DNA of 64,000 nucleotides from Tigriopus japonicus (lineage: Eukaryota; Arthropoda; Copepoda; Harpacticoida; Harpacticidae): positions 4,955,453-5,019,452 of the forward strand of contig CM021320.1 of the NCBI GenBank assembly GCA_010645155.1, read 5' to 3'. The notes beneath the pieces were generated by a model. That model was not told the DNA's origin. It was given only the letters and a program-made list of their open reading frames with translations, and made no database searches. Shown in pieces: positions 47,031-58,110 of the stretch. The first letter of the stretch is position 1. Every line of letters starts with the position of its first letter. Both the position numbers and the translations under genes were made by a program.

Positions 47031-47807
47031 TCTGGTATCACGTTGGACCTTTTCTCTTCCTTGCTCCTCTCAATTGCTCTCTTTATTTCCACCTTGAAAT
47101 GGCTTCACGATCCGAGTTCGAGTTCATTTTGGCCATCAAATCAGCAAATTGACAGACAACCAACCCACCACTTCGTACTATACTATTTGACTTGCATTTC
47201 GGCAATATGAGAGACAAAAGGCTTCAATTCAGGAAAATGGAAAACAATATTATAGCCCTTTTTGGGGAAGGACAAGCCAATTCCTTTCCAGTTTCAGTTT
47301 TGTAACTTATCCACTCAAAACCCCAAAACCCACGTCCTCCCATTACAAAACAGATGCATTTGACCAATACACTAGAGTGTATCTTCCTGCTCTCTCTTTC
47401 TTAATTGTAAAGATAACTATAACGGCAATTGCATCCAATCCAACCACCAGTTGCATGGAATACCTCAAGCATTCGATATTTGGTCTTTTCTTGGTCTTGC
47501 CTAGTACAAAATTGTTTTTCAAAAGAGCACTTTCTTGACATGAACCTTATGTAGTCCACGCCAATATACTCGATGCTCCTACGATCATCTTCATGATTGC
47601 TATTAACATAAGTTTCACCTCGAATATATTATGTGTCGTTATCAATACTGTTGTGTCCATTATCATGATCATCCAATCTACCTGATATGGTGTCAACTTC
47701 AATGAAAAATCTTCTCAAGACTGGTTTCACAAGTTGACCTTCCAACATCATCATCAACAACAACAACAACAACAACAACAAAGCCCACAACAAATCAATT
47801 AAATAAA
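47031..47807 (+). other. Probable 3' untranslated region of the Ser/Pro-rich gene
   Basis: From the stop codon to a canonical AATAAA at 47802-47807. It includes a (CAA)n microsatellite at about 47754-47781. The true cleavage site is unknown. Confidence 0.4.
47754..47781. repeat. (CAA)n microsatellite
   Basis: About nine CAA units in tandem, preceded by CATCAT, in presumed 3' untranslated sequence. Confidence 0.8.
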
Positions 47808-47959
47808 GCTACATGTCTTTCCCATCCACATAATACTACTACATTAAGAGAAATAAAAATTGTAAAAATACACCATGAGATTAACTACACTTGGATTGAC
47901 TTGTTGTGTGTTAGGTCGAAGGTTTGAGCCTCCCCAGAAATACTAATAATCGCATCATC

Positions 47960-48125
47960 CAGCTTTTTTTTGCAAACAGTAGTCTCATGTTTGATGTCAT
48001 ATTGGTTCTCCGTCTTCAAGTGTGATTTTAACGTCTTAGAGTTTTCATCCAAAACGTCAGGGAGGAGAATCGAACCTTGGACCTTTCTCTCCTCAGAAAA
48101 CTAAGCTAACAATGGCACCACGCCT
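47960..48125 (-). mobile_element. Probable second tRNA-derived SINE family
   Basis: On the minus strand an A-box-like TGGTGCCATTGTTAGC (48105-48120) is followed about 40 bases later by a B-box-like GGTTCGATTCT (48066-48076), the spacing of a tRNA gene. The head lacks proper cloverleaf stems and continues into an unrelated body ending in a short A run (T run at 47966-47973 on the plus strand). It differs from the SINE at 34.9 and 57.6 kb. Only one copy is seen here, so an old tRNA pseudogene is an alternative. Confidence 0.5.
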
Positions 48126-49946
48126 CCTCACAAAAATGCCTCATATGAATATCATTTTACCTGTCAACTGTTGCGTTCTTGCAAACCCATGATCAAATGG
48201 GCGCCATTTTCATGCTGAAACAAATGGAAAGAATAATGAGAAAAGGAAGGTATCTTTTATGTATTTACACGAGAATATCGCCTAATGACATGACAACATA
48301 AAACACATTACAAAATCGAAATATGAGTGTTACTTACTTGGCGCACAAAATGATTTCCCAATAACCAATTACTACATTTGGCTTAAAAGTGAAGTGAAAA
48401 CTGGGGTAGCCTGCTAATAATAGGATGAACAAAATTAGATATCCCTCTTATTCCACCACTTAGTTTGAAAGTGAAAAGCTATTTCTAATCGACTGAGCTT
48501 AGGCAAGTATTATAAACAAAACCTCAGACAAAAACATCCTAATAGCAAAGGTTTGTCTTTGAAGGCAACATATTGAAAATTACAGTACTTGGTCGTCTTG
48601 AAAGATATTCTATTTCAACATCCTGTTTCAGGAAGACAACGGGAAGCGTTGGAACCTTTCCAAATGATCTAAGCTCTTCATGAAACTCACCCACATAACT
48701 GATTTATGTGTTACCACAAATCCTAATGGTTGGGCCATTCCAGGAACAAACTGATGGTTTCCCAACCATAAATGGTCATAAGTCTTATAACACCACAACA
48801 CTTCAAGTCGTTCCAAATGTCAGAACCAAATTAGCATTTCACATTAAATCCCCCCATTCAGTGTTCCTGTTCCTCTACTCAAACTTCAAAACTCACATTA
48901 GATCATCAGCGTTCCCAACTTGATCTCTGTGGGACATTGGCGACAAATGGCGACTTTGCTCGGCAATTATTCTACTTTATGGAGCATCATTACCACAAAG
49001 ACCATGGTAAGAGAAGGCTTTCATCTTTGCCAAACTTGCGGTTTTTCCAACCTGCTGTGAATAAATGGCTCCACTGAATCCATTCCGGTAACCCCGCTCA
49101 AACATTTGAGGAGAGGGTGAACTTACACGAGAAATGTGCAAGAAGCTTACCTAATTGGATTTTGGATCCATGGCCTCAAGGTTTGATCATTGAAAATGCT
49201 CCCCAAATTAAGTTGTGGGTTGCTCAAATAGCTGCGAGGGTGTCATGTCAACAGAAGGTCTGATTTATGGGGCTAGCTTTAGGGTATGTGCCTCTCTCTA
49301 TCTTCGTTGGCTAAAAGTGTACGTTCGAGTAGTTTGTAAGCTCCAATCTCTCTAGTACACGTAAAATCAGAGACAGACCATTTTTGCCATTTTTAATGGT
49401 AGCCAAAAAACAAGAATCCATAGAGGAAGATTTGGGCTAATTTATGTGGATTAGTGATTGTGAATTTCAATTATGGTGAATAGAATTCGCAAAAGCAAAA
49501 GAGGGGACCTTTGGACCTTAGATTATGAAAGAATCGGACTTTACAAAATGTTCGTAATGATAAAATATAATCATGTGCTCTTATGATTAAGACCACGTTA
49601 ACTTTTCAGTTAACGTGGAAGTTAATTGCAAATGACAAGCGATGATTGAAACTAATAGATTCACACGTAACATACTCTCAAATTTACCATGTGTGAATTG
49701 AAAAACAAAAAAAGAGCGCTAATTCTTTACGGTTCATTTTGTGTTTTTGAAGTAGTGGTCAATAATGCCCATTGTCAAAATCATTTGATCATTGTCATTG
49801 ATCAAAACTACATTAAACCAACATCTGACAATTGATGGAATGCCCGAGAAAATAATCGAAGCTCATTAAGGAACCTTTTCTGACCCTACGCAGAATGGAG
49901 GAGAGAATAAGGTAACACATATGAAAGCTAAAGAACGTATTAACGC
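48126..49946. other. Intergenic region without recognised genes
   Basis: No supportable gene. Several GGAAC/GTTCC pentamers lie around 48.6-48.9 kb. Confidence 0.4.
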
Positions 49947-49987
49947 AATTATTATTATTATTATTATTAATTTTTTATTTTTTTTGT
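49947..49987 (-). repeat. A/T-rich 3' tail with (ATT)n of a LINE insertion
   Basis: Immediately beyond the 3' end of the minus-strand LINE fragment: (ATT)n at about 49948-49970 then a T-rich run, read as an A-rich tail on the LINE strand. Confidence 0.6.
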
Positions 49988-50300
49988 GGGGGGGGGGCGG
50001 ATTTTTTAATACCGCTACAAGGAATGGGATTCCCTGTAAAGATAGTTAATGATTACTATAGTTTATAGAATTACCGTTTATATGAAATTTGATCTGCTAA
50101 TGAGTTACTGTTGGCAGATCTGTACAACCCTTGAAAAGTGGGTTGTTCAGGAATAGTATTCAAAAATTTGTCCAATCCTGCCTTAAATGTTGTTAGAGGA
50201 TCAGCTCCTACATATTCCCGACGAAGATTAATGGGCAACAAATTGAAAATGAAGGAGCCCGATAAAGAAGAGAGGAGGACTTCATTGTTCGAAGAAGTTT
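49988..50300 (-). mobile_element. LINE family 1 fragment, 3' end only
   Basis: On the minus strand it matches the LINE at about 30.67-30.98 kb, with much of the frame still readable (SFLL-, EYVGADPLT-, ATIPDQP-like region) and the shared 3' tail TTTACAGGGAATCCCATTCC. Similarity ends abruptly near 50300 (5' truncation). It looks younger than the copy at 12.5 kb because divergence is lower. Confidence 0.85.
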
Positions 50301-51729
50301 GGCTGTGTATCAGGAGTTTTAAGTGTCAGTATTTTTAAAAATGAACAATAACATTACCTGTCTTAATTTTCCATTACTTTGATCCTGTGCGGTTGCCTTT
50401 AATTGTGACAAAAGGTCTAGTGACTCAAATCACGGAAATATAAATTCGTGCGCTAATAAGAATATGACATTAAGGAGCATGCATAAAACGGTAAAAAACC
50501 AAAACGGATTGCTTTTCAACCAGACAGTCAATCAACGCGAAAAGCGCGATTTAAATGTTCGAGGTTGCGTGCGTTGCAAGACAATAGCATCGTTGAGTCC
50601 AAATAGTACGTTACGGATCCAGAATTTACCGGATCGATGAAGGCCTAACACAACTTCCGAGTAATTTCGGATTGAGGGGAATTTTTGGCCATTACTAACT
50701 GTTACTTTTTCAACTTGAAGGGTTTGCCTATTCTTAACGTAGTTCTTTTAAGACAAAAACGTTCTATAACAGCCTTTACTGGCTTTAGAAATTAAGTGGC
50801 CTCATCTTGTGCCTCGGTTTACACTTGATTTTTTTTTAAATGGTTAAGAGCCTTTTAAGCGTCACCAAACCGTCACCAAACTGTGTCTTTGAGAAAAACT
50901 GCTCCTCTACCCATAATTTGATTACATAAACATTGGCAAAGGGTTATACCATGAAAGTTGTGACCAGTTCTTGTTGATCGCCGGTTATTCCGGTCTATTA
51001 TGATGACTTGTGTGGAGAACTTGATGCTTGACTTCTTGTTAAACATTTGAATATGTGAATAGTACATTCAAGTCGAGAGGTGTGTAAGGCAATTTTGAAA
51101 ATCATCCCAGGTCTTTTTAACCTTTGAACTTGACCATTGATTTTGATTAAGGCTATTTAGTTCTGGCAAGAAGGAAGATCATCGTTTAAAATCAATAATG
51201 ATTTTCTTGTGAAACGTCTCAAGTCATATTTGATTGCTTTTTAGAAATTGTGAAATATTCTTTGATTTATTTTCTCCCATGCTTCTTAAAAGTTTCGATT
51301 TTGTCTAAAATAAAACCTTTTGAGGACTCTTGAATCTTTTTGACCAAGAACAAGTGAACTTGTTTTCCACAAAACCATTGTCGTTTTTCGAAACCTTACC
51401 TACATTCTACCAAAAAAGATATGCAATATTAAAATATCTTTAATACTCAATCATACGTACCTGGGAAATCATTTCAAACAATCTTCAACTAAAAATACGA
51501 TGCCATCTGACTTCATAAAGTAGTTTCTCAATATGATACATTTTCCGGTTTCTTGTTTCAGGCGTTCACAATATAAAAATGACATATATCTTTGTCTAAA
51601 AAAACTTCGAATATCCTGATATACGAGTATCTAATAATTACAAACATTTGGCATAATTCACAAATGGACACTGATGAAGGGGTCGATTTTATTATTTGTT
51701 TTGTTAAGGGACTTTCATACCTGAATCTT
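50301..51729. other. Intergenic region without recognised genes
   Basis: AT-rich; no gene or element ends seen. Confidence 0.4.
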
Positions 51730-52170
51730 TAAAATGTAATCAATTACAATTACATTGGTCTCAAAATTAATCAAAAACAATTACAATCACTTTATTTCAA
51801 ATGTAATTGATTACAATCACTTTCAGAAAGTAATTTTCCTTATGTGGTTGTATAATTATTTTTATCAATTATTTATTATTTGGTTGACTTAGTTTTACTT
51901 AATATGTAGATGGAAATGCATTTGCAATTTCTAATTAAAAACCGCAATTACATTGGTAATTGTAATAAATTACAATGTAATATATTCAGTATTCAATTGC
52001 AATATATTCAGATTGCATTTTTTCTCGAAACAGTTCAATTTGTTTGGTTTTAATGGGTAATACGCAAGAGAAGCAAACAAAGCTGTTGTACGAGCTCAAA
52101 TGTTATCAATTATAATTAAAATGTGATTTAAATTAGGTAATTGTAATTGAGATTATAATTACATCACAGG
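51730..52170. repeat. AT-rich block of repeated ATTACAATTAC motifs in both orientations
   Basis: AATTACAATTACATT, its inverse AATGTAATTG and variants recur about ten times. Ends look inverted (TGTAATCAATTACAATTAC near 51737, and GTAATTGTAATTGAG near 52138 on the same strand). Possibly an AT-rich MITE with internal repeats; no convincing target duplication found. Confidence 0.4.
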
Positions 52171-53928
52171 TCTGGGAACTATGAACAATAGAGCAATGAG
52201 AGATCAATTATTTGACAGGGCAGTGAACAAATCCATATCTACGTAACTTGCAATAATTGATCTCACCAAGACTAAGCAAACCTGACCATTATGACACAAA
52301 AGTTTTGTAAGAATATTTCAGCGCAAAACTCGAGATTCCGAAAGACTAAATTTGGGATCCAATCATTTTGTATATACGGGTACACACTGGTCACTAATCT
52401 GAAGAAATGAAGATCTTAAAATTTCGTTTAGTTTCTAAAAGCTAAGCATTTGCTTGAATGCAGTTCTAAATCATTATTTTTTCACCTCAAAATAAACATA
52501 TCCCCTCATCTATCTCGTGTTCGTTACTCACTTCCTGCAACAACTTCAAAAAGGTCCCACGAGACCCACTCGAAGTTAACATTGAACAAACAAACCCAAG
52601 AGGACTGTTGGGACGCGGACATTCAGAACCTATGAGGACGCCATTTAAATCCAGGAAATCAACTTCCTGCCAATTTTGGCGCCAAATAGCTGACCAATGA
52701 CAAGCTAGAACCCTTTCATGATGAACAATTTTACCACAAAGAAAGGTCAAAAAGTGATTGTTAAATATCAGTTGCAATCCCGAATTACACCGTATAACTC
52801 TCAAACCAGTAGTCTTCAAAAGGAATTAAACAATAATCTCAACACTATTTTCAAAAGTGAGCAACACTAAAAACGTGATCTAAACCGCTGGATCAGTCAC
52901 GTGGAAGAACAAGTCGGAGTGTTCCTGTTGAAGCCATATACAGTAAGTACAGTACAATCAATGTAGTGGATGACTTTTCACAAGTACTTCTAAGGTTCAT
53001 GGATGAAGGCGTAGTGCATTTTTTTCAAACTTATGTAAGCCTCAACAATCTATCTTAGGTTGCTTCTTTGTCTCTTATCTATTTGTTTCTTCATACGACA
53101 CTTATGGCAAACTATCAATCAATCAATCTCAAACAACTACTTTGTCACTACTTTCTTTTCTTTAGCGTTATTAATCTTGAATTCAAAACCAACCTGAACC
53201 AAACAAAGTCATTGTAAATAAGGTTTCAACACATAAGATACATACATAAGGTGTGGCAAAAACAACTTCCTGTATTTTCAAATCAACGGGGATTTCCACT
53301 AGAAAACACCTCGCTCGTCTCTTCAAAACCGAATATTCTAGTCCTCGTTTGACCTTCATTCATTGATAACGCAACCGTATCAAAAGACAAATACAGAAAA
53401 TACACGCACATATTAACACCATTCAAAACAAAGAGAATTGCCATTGGCAATCGAAAGCGGGTATCATCATGCATGAAAAACAAATTCCAATTCAGCCCGA
53501 AACTCATTGTTTATGGGTGCCAAATCCGAGGGTGAGGAGCGCTCAAACGTTGATCAAACTCTCTTCAATGGTCTAGAGAGAGAAAAACCTGTTAAACGAA
53601 AAACTAACCTGTGAATACTGGTATTGAACCAATGTCGTGATGTCAACTCTCATATAAAAGCAAGAACCGTCTTTCAGTGGACATCAATCAAAAGCCCCAT
53701 TTCAGAGTGTAAGTAAGTAACAAAACACCTAGTCTAGCATTTCTGGGTCGTTAAAGGCTGACTCAGTTTAATTTGAACGTGCTCTTTTGGGAAGAGCAAG
53801 CAAAGGTTCGAATGAAGTTTACACCGGTTTATTTCCCTTTAAAACGAACGCGTTTGAATAGCTAGAACTGTGACCAACTGTGTCTGATGAGTTGAATACG
53901 ATGCCTCTGGCTCTCGAACACCTTTTCG
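52171..53928. other. Intergenic region upstream of the cysteine-rich gene cluster
   Basis: No supportable gene. The 74-codon minus-strand frame at 53283-53507 is hydrophobic but has no recognisable family. Confidence 0.4.
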
Positions 53929-53936
53929 TATAAATA
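53929..53936 (+). promoter_or_regulatory. TATA box of the first cysteine-rich gene
   Basis: TATAAATA lies 70 bases upstream of the ATG at 53999, which would place transcription start near 53960 and give a short 5' leader. The match is strong and the position is right. Confidence 0.6.
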
Positions 53937-53998
53937 CAACTCGATTTGTTTTGATTTTTTCTAGTATAATTTTATTCAAAGACCTTACCACATCTACC

Positions 53999-54823
53999 AT
54001 GAAGACCTTGTTCGTCTTTTCTGTGCTGATCTTGGCCGTTTGGGCCAAACCCCAAGGTGGTTTGGACACCACCATCCAACCCATTCAAGAGGAACAAGAG
54101 GATGAGGTCGCTGATCCATCGTGTTACTCAGTCACTGACTGTCCCAACTACCATTATTGCTTCTTCAACGCCTTTGGCCCCAAGTAAGTTGTTCACCATG
54201 AACCTTAATTTCCGGTGGAAACCTCTAATAATGTTTCAATTCAAGCTTCTGCACAACCAACTTGAAGGAGAAGGAAGACGCCATCTCTTGTTCAGCTGAG
54301 AGCGACGCTGGAGAATATGCCGATCACGCCATTTGCCGAAAAGCCCACGCTGAGCAAAGGGTACGTCAATAGTTAAATCATTTAACTCATTTAACGCGTT
54401 GAATGAATGATTTTCTTTGGAAACTAGGGCGTGACTGAAGATGAAAGCCCCATGAGATGTTATGCCGAGTTGGGATTCAAATGCGCCAGTGCTTATCATT
54501 TGCCTTGTACTCCCAATTACGACCAGGACGGCAATGTCATCGAGGGCGAAGAACTCTCTTGCCCCAACCAATTCACGTAAGTTTCCGAACTCGATGTGTG
54601 TTTGTACTCGGTAGAATACACTCTGCACTTCTCGTTCTTGGTTTGTTCTAGCTGTGAGGAACGAAAATACGAGGATGGAGAGGAATTAAAGGTGTGCATT
54701 CCCGTTGAGCCCCCAACTCGTAGCTCTACCTGCAAGACTGCTCCCGATTGTGGATTCTCGGTTGAAGAGAGTGATTGGAGTGTTTGTGATAAGGGCCTTT
54801 GTCGTCGCGTTGTGCAAAAATAG
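53999..54823 (+). CDS. Secreted cysteine-rich protein 1 (four exons)
   Basis: Exons 53999-54183, 54246-54360, 54428-54576 and 54652-54823, all GT-AG, give 206 residues. A signal peptide (MKTLFVFSVLILAVWA) is followed by KPQ and a short acidic Pro/Glu segment. The mature part has 16 cysteines, so up to eight disulfides: the N-terminal block is SCYSVTDCPNYHYCF and the last block DCGFSVEESDW..C...LC. Paralogues with the same exon phases (2, 0, 2) and cysteine order lie at 55603 and 60353. Exported outside the cell by inference. I do not recognise a named domain; the CxxxxDCPxYHYC opening resembles small disulfide-rich folds such as dickkopf/colipase or EB modules only loosely. AATAAA at 54842. 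The start is supported by signal peptide, context ACCATGAAG and the TATA box. Confidence 0.85.
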
Positions 54824-54841
54824 ATACCTGACTTTGTTGAC

Positions 54842-54847
54842 AATAAA
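54842..54847 (+). terminator. Polyadenylation signal of cysteine-rich gene 1
   Basis: AATAAA 19 bases after the stop codon. Confidence 0.7.
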
Positions 54848-55602
54848 TATTATAACAATGAATGACTCTGATTTTGATACGAGAATAGACTTGGCGTGTA
54901 TTGTAGAACTGGTTATTGGTAGGGCTACCAAAGTTAAAAAGAGCAGATGAGAATCTTCTGATGGCTATGGACGAGGCGATGAAACGCTCTGAGAATAACG
55001 AAAGGTCGTTGGCTTGTCTGAAGATCAGAATCCACTGGAAAAATAAAATGGTTAAGGGTCCAGACAGATTCAGTAGTGGATTCTTGGGGTCCAATGACTA
55101 GGGATGGGCAAGAGCACAAACTGATTGAGCTTGCTCCATTTTCGGGAAGAAACCTCAAGCTTTCGCCAAGATAAATGTGAATTGGGATTGAGAAACATCA
55201 AGTTTGTTGGGTTTCAAGCACAAGTTCTGACACTAGCCATTTGGCTCTCTAGCTGAATTCATTTGGACTGACTTTTCCATAAATGGAAATGATCAATCAC
55301 GCACCTTGTTTCTTTATTTGTCGTTTTTGATCCTCTGTTTGTTTCATGCCTGATATTTCTTAATTTTGAAATCGTGATCGTAACCACGAAGAAATAAATG
55401 CTTTGAGGCTCTAATTCGACCTTCGTGAGGAAACATACCATGCCGAATTTTGGTTGGAAAATTCGTCGCGATTTTACCCAGTGAAAGAAAGTGATTCTCG
55501 AGTTGAGGGCAATGACAAGAAACGAAAGTTGAATTTCTCTCATGTCATGTTGGATTCATCCACTGCTTTGTTCAGTTCGCTTTGATCGCCAACCAGAGAA
55601 AC
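54848..55602. other. Spacer between cysteine-rich genes 1 and 2
   Basis: No gene recognised; it presumably holds the promoter of gene 2, though no clear TATA box is seen. Confidence 0.4.
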
Positions 55603-56508
55603 ATGAGGATTTTCATCCTAGTGACTTGTCTTTCGTTGGTCTTTGCAAGGCCACAAGATGATGCTGTGAGTCCTGATTCACCAGAGGTCCAACCTCAAGA
55701 AATCCCAATTGCCGAAGAACCAGCTTTAATCGAAACCATCGATTTCACTCAAGACGAATCCTCTTCAATTGATGACAAAGATAAACCCACATCGACTAAC
55801 ATTGACGAATGTTCCGGAGTAGGCGATTGTGAACCTTATCATTATTGCTTCAGTAACTACTGGGCTGACAGGTAAATAAATCTGAAAAATAGCTATTTCT
55901 TTCACTTCAATCTTCAATTCCAGTTCCACTTGTGAGACCAACAACTATAAGCAAGACTATCTTACTGCCGTGTATTGTCTAGGATTGGCACAAGGTGGCG
56001 CCATTGAATATCCAGTCCACGAGCATTGTCAAATGGAGGATGCCAAGAATAGGGTAGATTTTCTTAAACCTCAGGTCTATGTTAGTCATTCACAATTCGC
56101 TTTTCAGGGCATTAGTCCACAAGAGAGTACACACCGTTGTTTCCCTGAGTTGGGCTATACTTGCGCTGATTCTTATTATATGCCATGCAGCCCTAATTAC
56201 AATGATGAGGGTCAAGTAATTGAAGGCCAAGAAGAATCTTGCCCTGAGGATTTCACGTAAGTCCCGCAAATTGCTTTCTGGGAGGCAAAATCAAGTGCAA
56301 GCTGAGATTCTTTTTCAGGTGCCAAGAACTTGAATACAAACATGGCGGACCTACAAAAGTTTGTGTTCCTGATCAACCGGATGCTACTCGATTTGATTCC
56401 GGCCAAGCTGTGCAATGTGAGAAGGCCAGTGATTGTGGATATTCCGAGACTGAGGGAGCTTGGACTAATTGTTATGATGGGCAATGTGCACATGTTCAAT
56501 TCAAATAA
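55603..56508 (+). CDS. Secreted cysteine-rich protein 2 (four exons)
   Basis: Exons 55603-55871, 55924-56053, 56108-56256 and 56319-56508 give 245 residues. Signal peptide MRIFILVTCLSLVFA, then RPQ and a long acidic, Pro-rich segment of about 55 residues, then a 16-cysteine domain matching protein 1 (CSGVGDCEPYHYCF; RCFPELGYTCADSYYMPC; final C..DCGYSETEGAW). Exon phases 2, 0, 2 and the 149-nt third exon are the same as in gene 1. Intron 2 is only 54 nt, has no in-frame stop and a weak donor (GTAGAT); alignment with gene 1 supports splicing. The TAA stop lies inside the AATAAA signal. The start at 55603 is the first ATG and begins the signal peptide. Function unknown. Confidence 0.83.
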
Positions 56509-56510
56509 AA
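56505..56510 (+). terminator. Polyadenylation signal overlapping the stop codon of cysteine-rich gene 2
   Basis: AATAAA contains the TAA stop at 56506-56508. If used, the 3' untranslated region would be only about 10-30 bases. No better AATAAA is seen nearby. Confidence 0.5.
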
Positions 56511-57236
56511 GTACCTTATTTTATGATTTAAGCATTTGCCAAAACTTGTTTGTTTGACAACTTATCGTCCTAGTGTGTTTTAGATTCCAAGTTTCTAAAG
56601 GTATTTCTTTAGGGATTTTGCACATATTCCCAGAAATGTAGTGGTGTACCGAAAGGGCTCTTAACCGCAACCGAAAGTTTTGGCCGAAAGAGGGCTTATC
56701 TTCAAAATTTGCATCAACATTTATTTGGAAAGCTACTTCTCGAAAATGAACAATTTGTTAAAACATTTTGTTCTCACTATCGATCGAAGATTACAAGTAG
56801 ATCCTTGAGCAATTCAGTGCTTGTAACGCAACCATTGTATTGATTTAAGTTGCAAAAGAAATTTTACAGATATTTGTTTACGGTGTATTTAAGCCGGAGA
56901 AGTCGTTTTTAATACTAAGGAGTAAAGACCTTTGAGACCAAATTTGAAGGTGAGAAGTACTGTCCTGGGATTGCTATACGGTCCTTTAATGAGCAGCTGA
57001 GTGGAAGGTCACCTTTTTTTAGTAATAGAGCTCCAAAAATTGCACCCTAACACAAACGTTTGACCTATTTTTGAAATTCTCAATGTATATCAGACACGTA
57101 GAAACGGAAATTTTGTGTTTTAAAGCTCAAAGGTTGCACGTGTTTTCCATTTCACTAGTTACGCTTAAAGGACTCTATATTTTCATAGATGACCATATTT
57201 CTTTGTAGTTCTGGGGTAATATTGATCGGGCGATTA
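56511..57236. other. Spacer without recognised genes
   Basis: No gene. The stretch at about 56654-56690 repeats the sequence at 6853-6889 (AGGGCTCTTAAC ... GAAAGTTTTGGCCGAAA), a dispersed repeat remnant. Confidence 0.4.
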
Positions 57237-57244
57237 GGAGAATA

Positions 57245-57517
57245 CATAGATAAATAAAATAGAGATATCTCAATTTTGACGTCGACAAAACCGCCCTCTA
57301 TGAGGGATTACCTAACAACATTGGTAAAAATGATGGTTTCATAAGGAATGTCATAGAGTGCGCCACCGTGTTTGTAACGCAAATATCCTTTTTGAAGTTC
57401 GATTCTCAGAGTCAATTCAGAAAATACAGCCTGCGTCATCTAGAGGTCACGGATCTCCGCACTGTCACGGCGGTCTGCCTGCTTAGCTAGAATTGAGAAG
57501 TCTGGGGGTAGTTTGTG
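57245..57517 (+). mobile_element. 273-bp non-autonomous element, copy 4
   Basis: Appears identical to copy 3 at 33235-33507. Flanked by GGAGAATA on both sides (57237-57244 and 57518-57525), an 8-bp duplication compared with 7 bp for the other three copies; the extra G may be chance. Confidence 0.88.
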
Positions 57518-57627
57518 GGAGAATATTTCAAACAAGCATGCCCATAAGAGAACCTTAGATAATCAAGTTTTTGTTTGTAACTATGTGTTAGACATGATTC
57601 AATCTGAAATTTCCTGTGATCGGTTTT

Positions 57628-57800
57628 TTTGCGGATTTTTTATTACCGCTACAAGGAATGCGATTCTCTGTAAATTGAAGGATTTCTCCCGACAACTTCA
57701 ATCCGACCCCCAGCAGGATTCGAACCTACGCCGTCTGGGGAAGCACTTGCACTCGGCACTTTTAAGAACGCGCTAGTACGCGTGGCCACTCTGGCTTCCT
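57628..57800 (-). mobile_element. tRNA-derived SINE, copy B
   Basis: Same family and orientation as the SINE at 34891-35063: GGAAGCCAGAGTGGCC head, B-box GGTTCGAATCC at 57717-57727, body TGTCGGGAGAAATCC, and the LINE-type tail CATTCCTTGTAGCGGT ... AAAAATCCGC at the 3' end. It differs by scattered substitutions in the tRNA-like head. Confidence 0.85.
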
Positions 57801-57864
57801 TAAGGTTTGAAATAAAAAAAATAAATTGCTGAAAGACATTGACTCTCCCCCGTAAATTGGTCTC

Positions 57865-57935
57865 AAATGACTTCAAAATTTTAAATTCACCTCTCCTGCT
57901 CAAATCTACACCGTTACAAGGAATGGGACCTTTGT
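57865..57935 (-). repeat. Fragment of a related repeat family
   Basis: On the minus strand CATTCCTTGTAACGGT resembles the LINE/SINE 3' tail. It is followed by GAGCAGGAGAGG and a segment whose translation (LSRRGEFKILKSFETNLR) resembles one inside the hAT-like element near 24470-24530 (LSRRSHLQVLKTFETILR). Probably two remnants of one old repeat. Confidence 0.35.
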
Positions 57936-58110
57936 TCTTGCAAAACGGCAACGAAGGTTTTTTTGGGGGTAACGTAACCTTGAGAAAGTCTATAAAAAAT
58001 TAAAGAAATCAAATTTTAGCGACAGAAAGATGATAAATTGGTAGTTAGTGCAAGAATTGTACTATAACAAAGCTTTTGAAAACGTTCTTAGTTCGGAAAC
58101 GAATATCATC

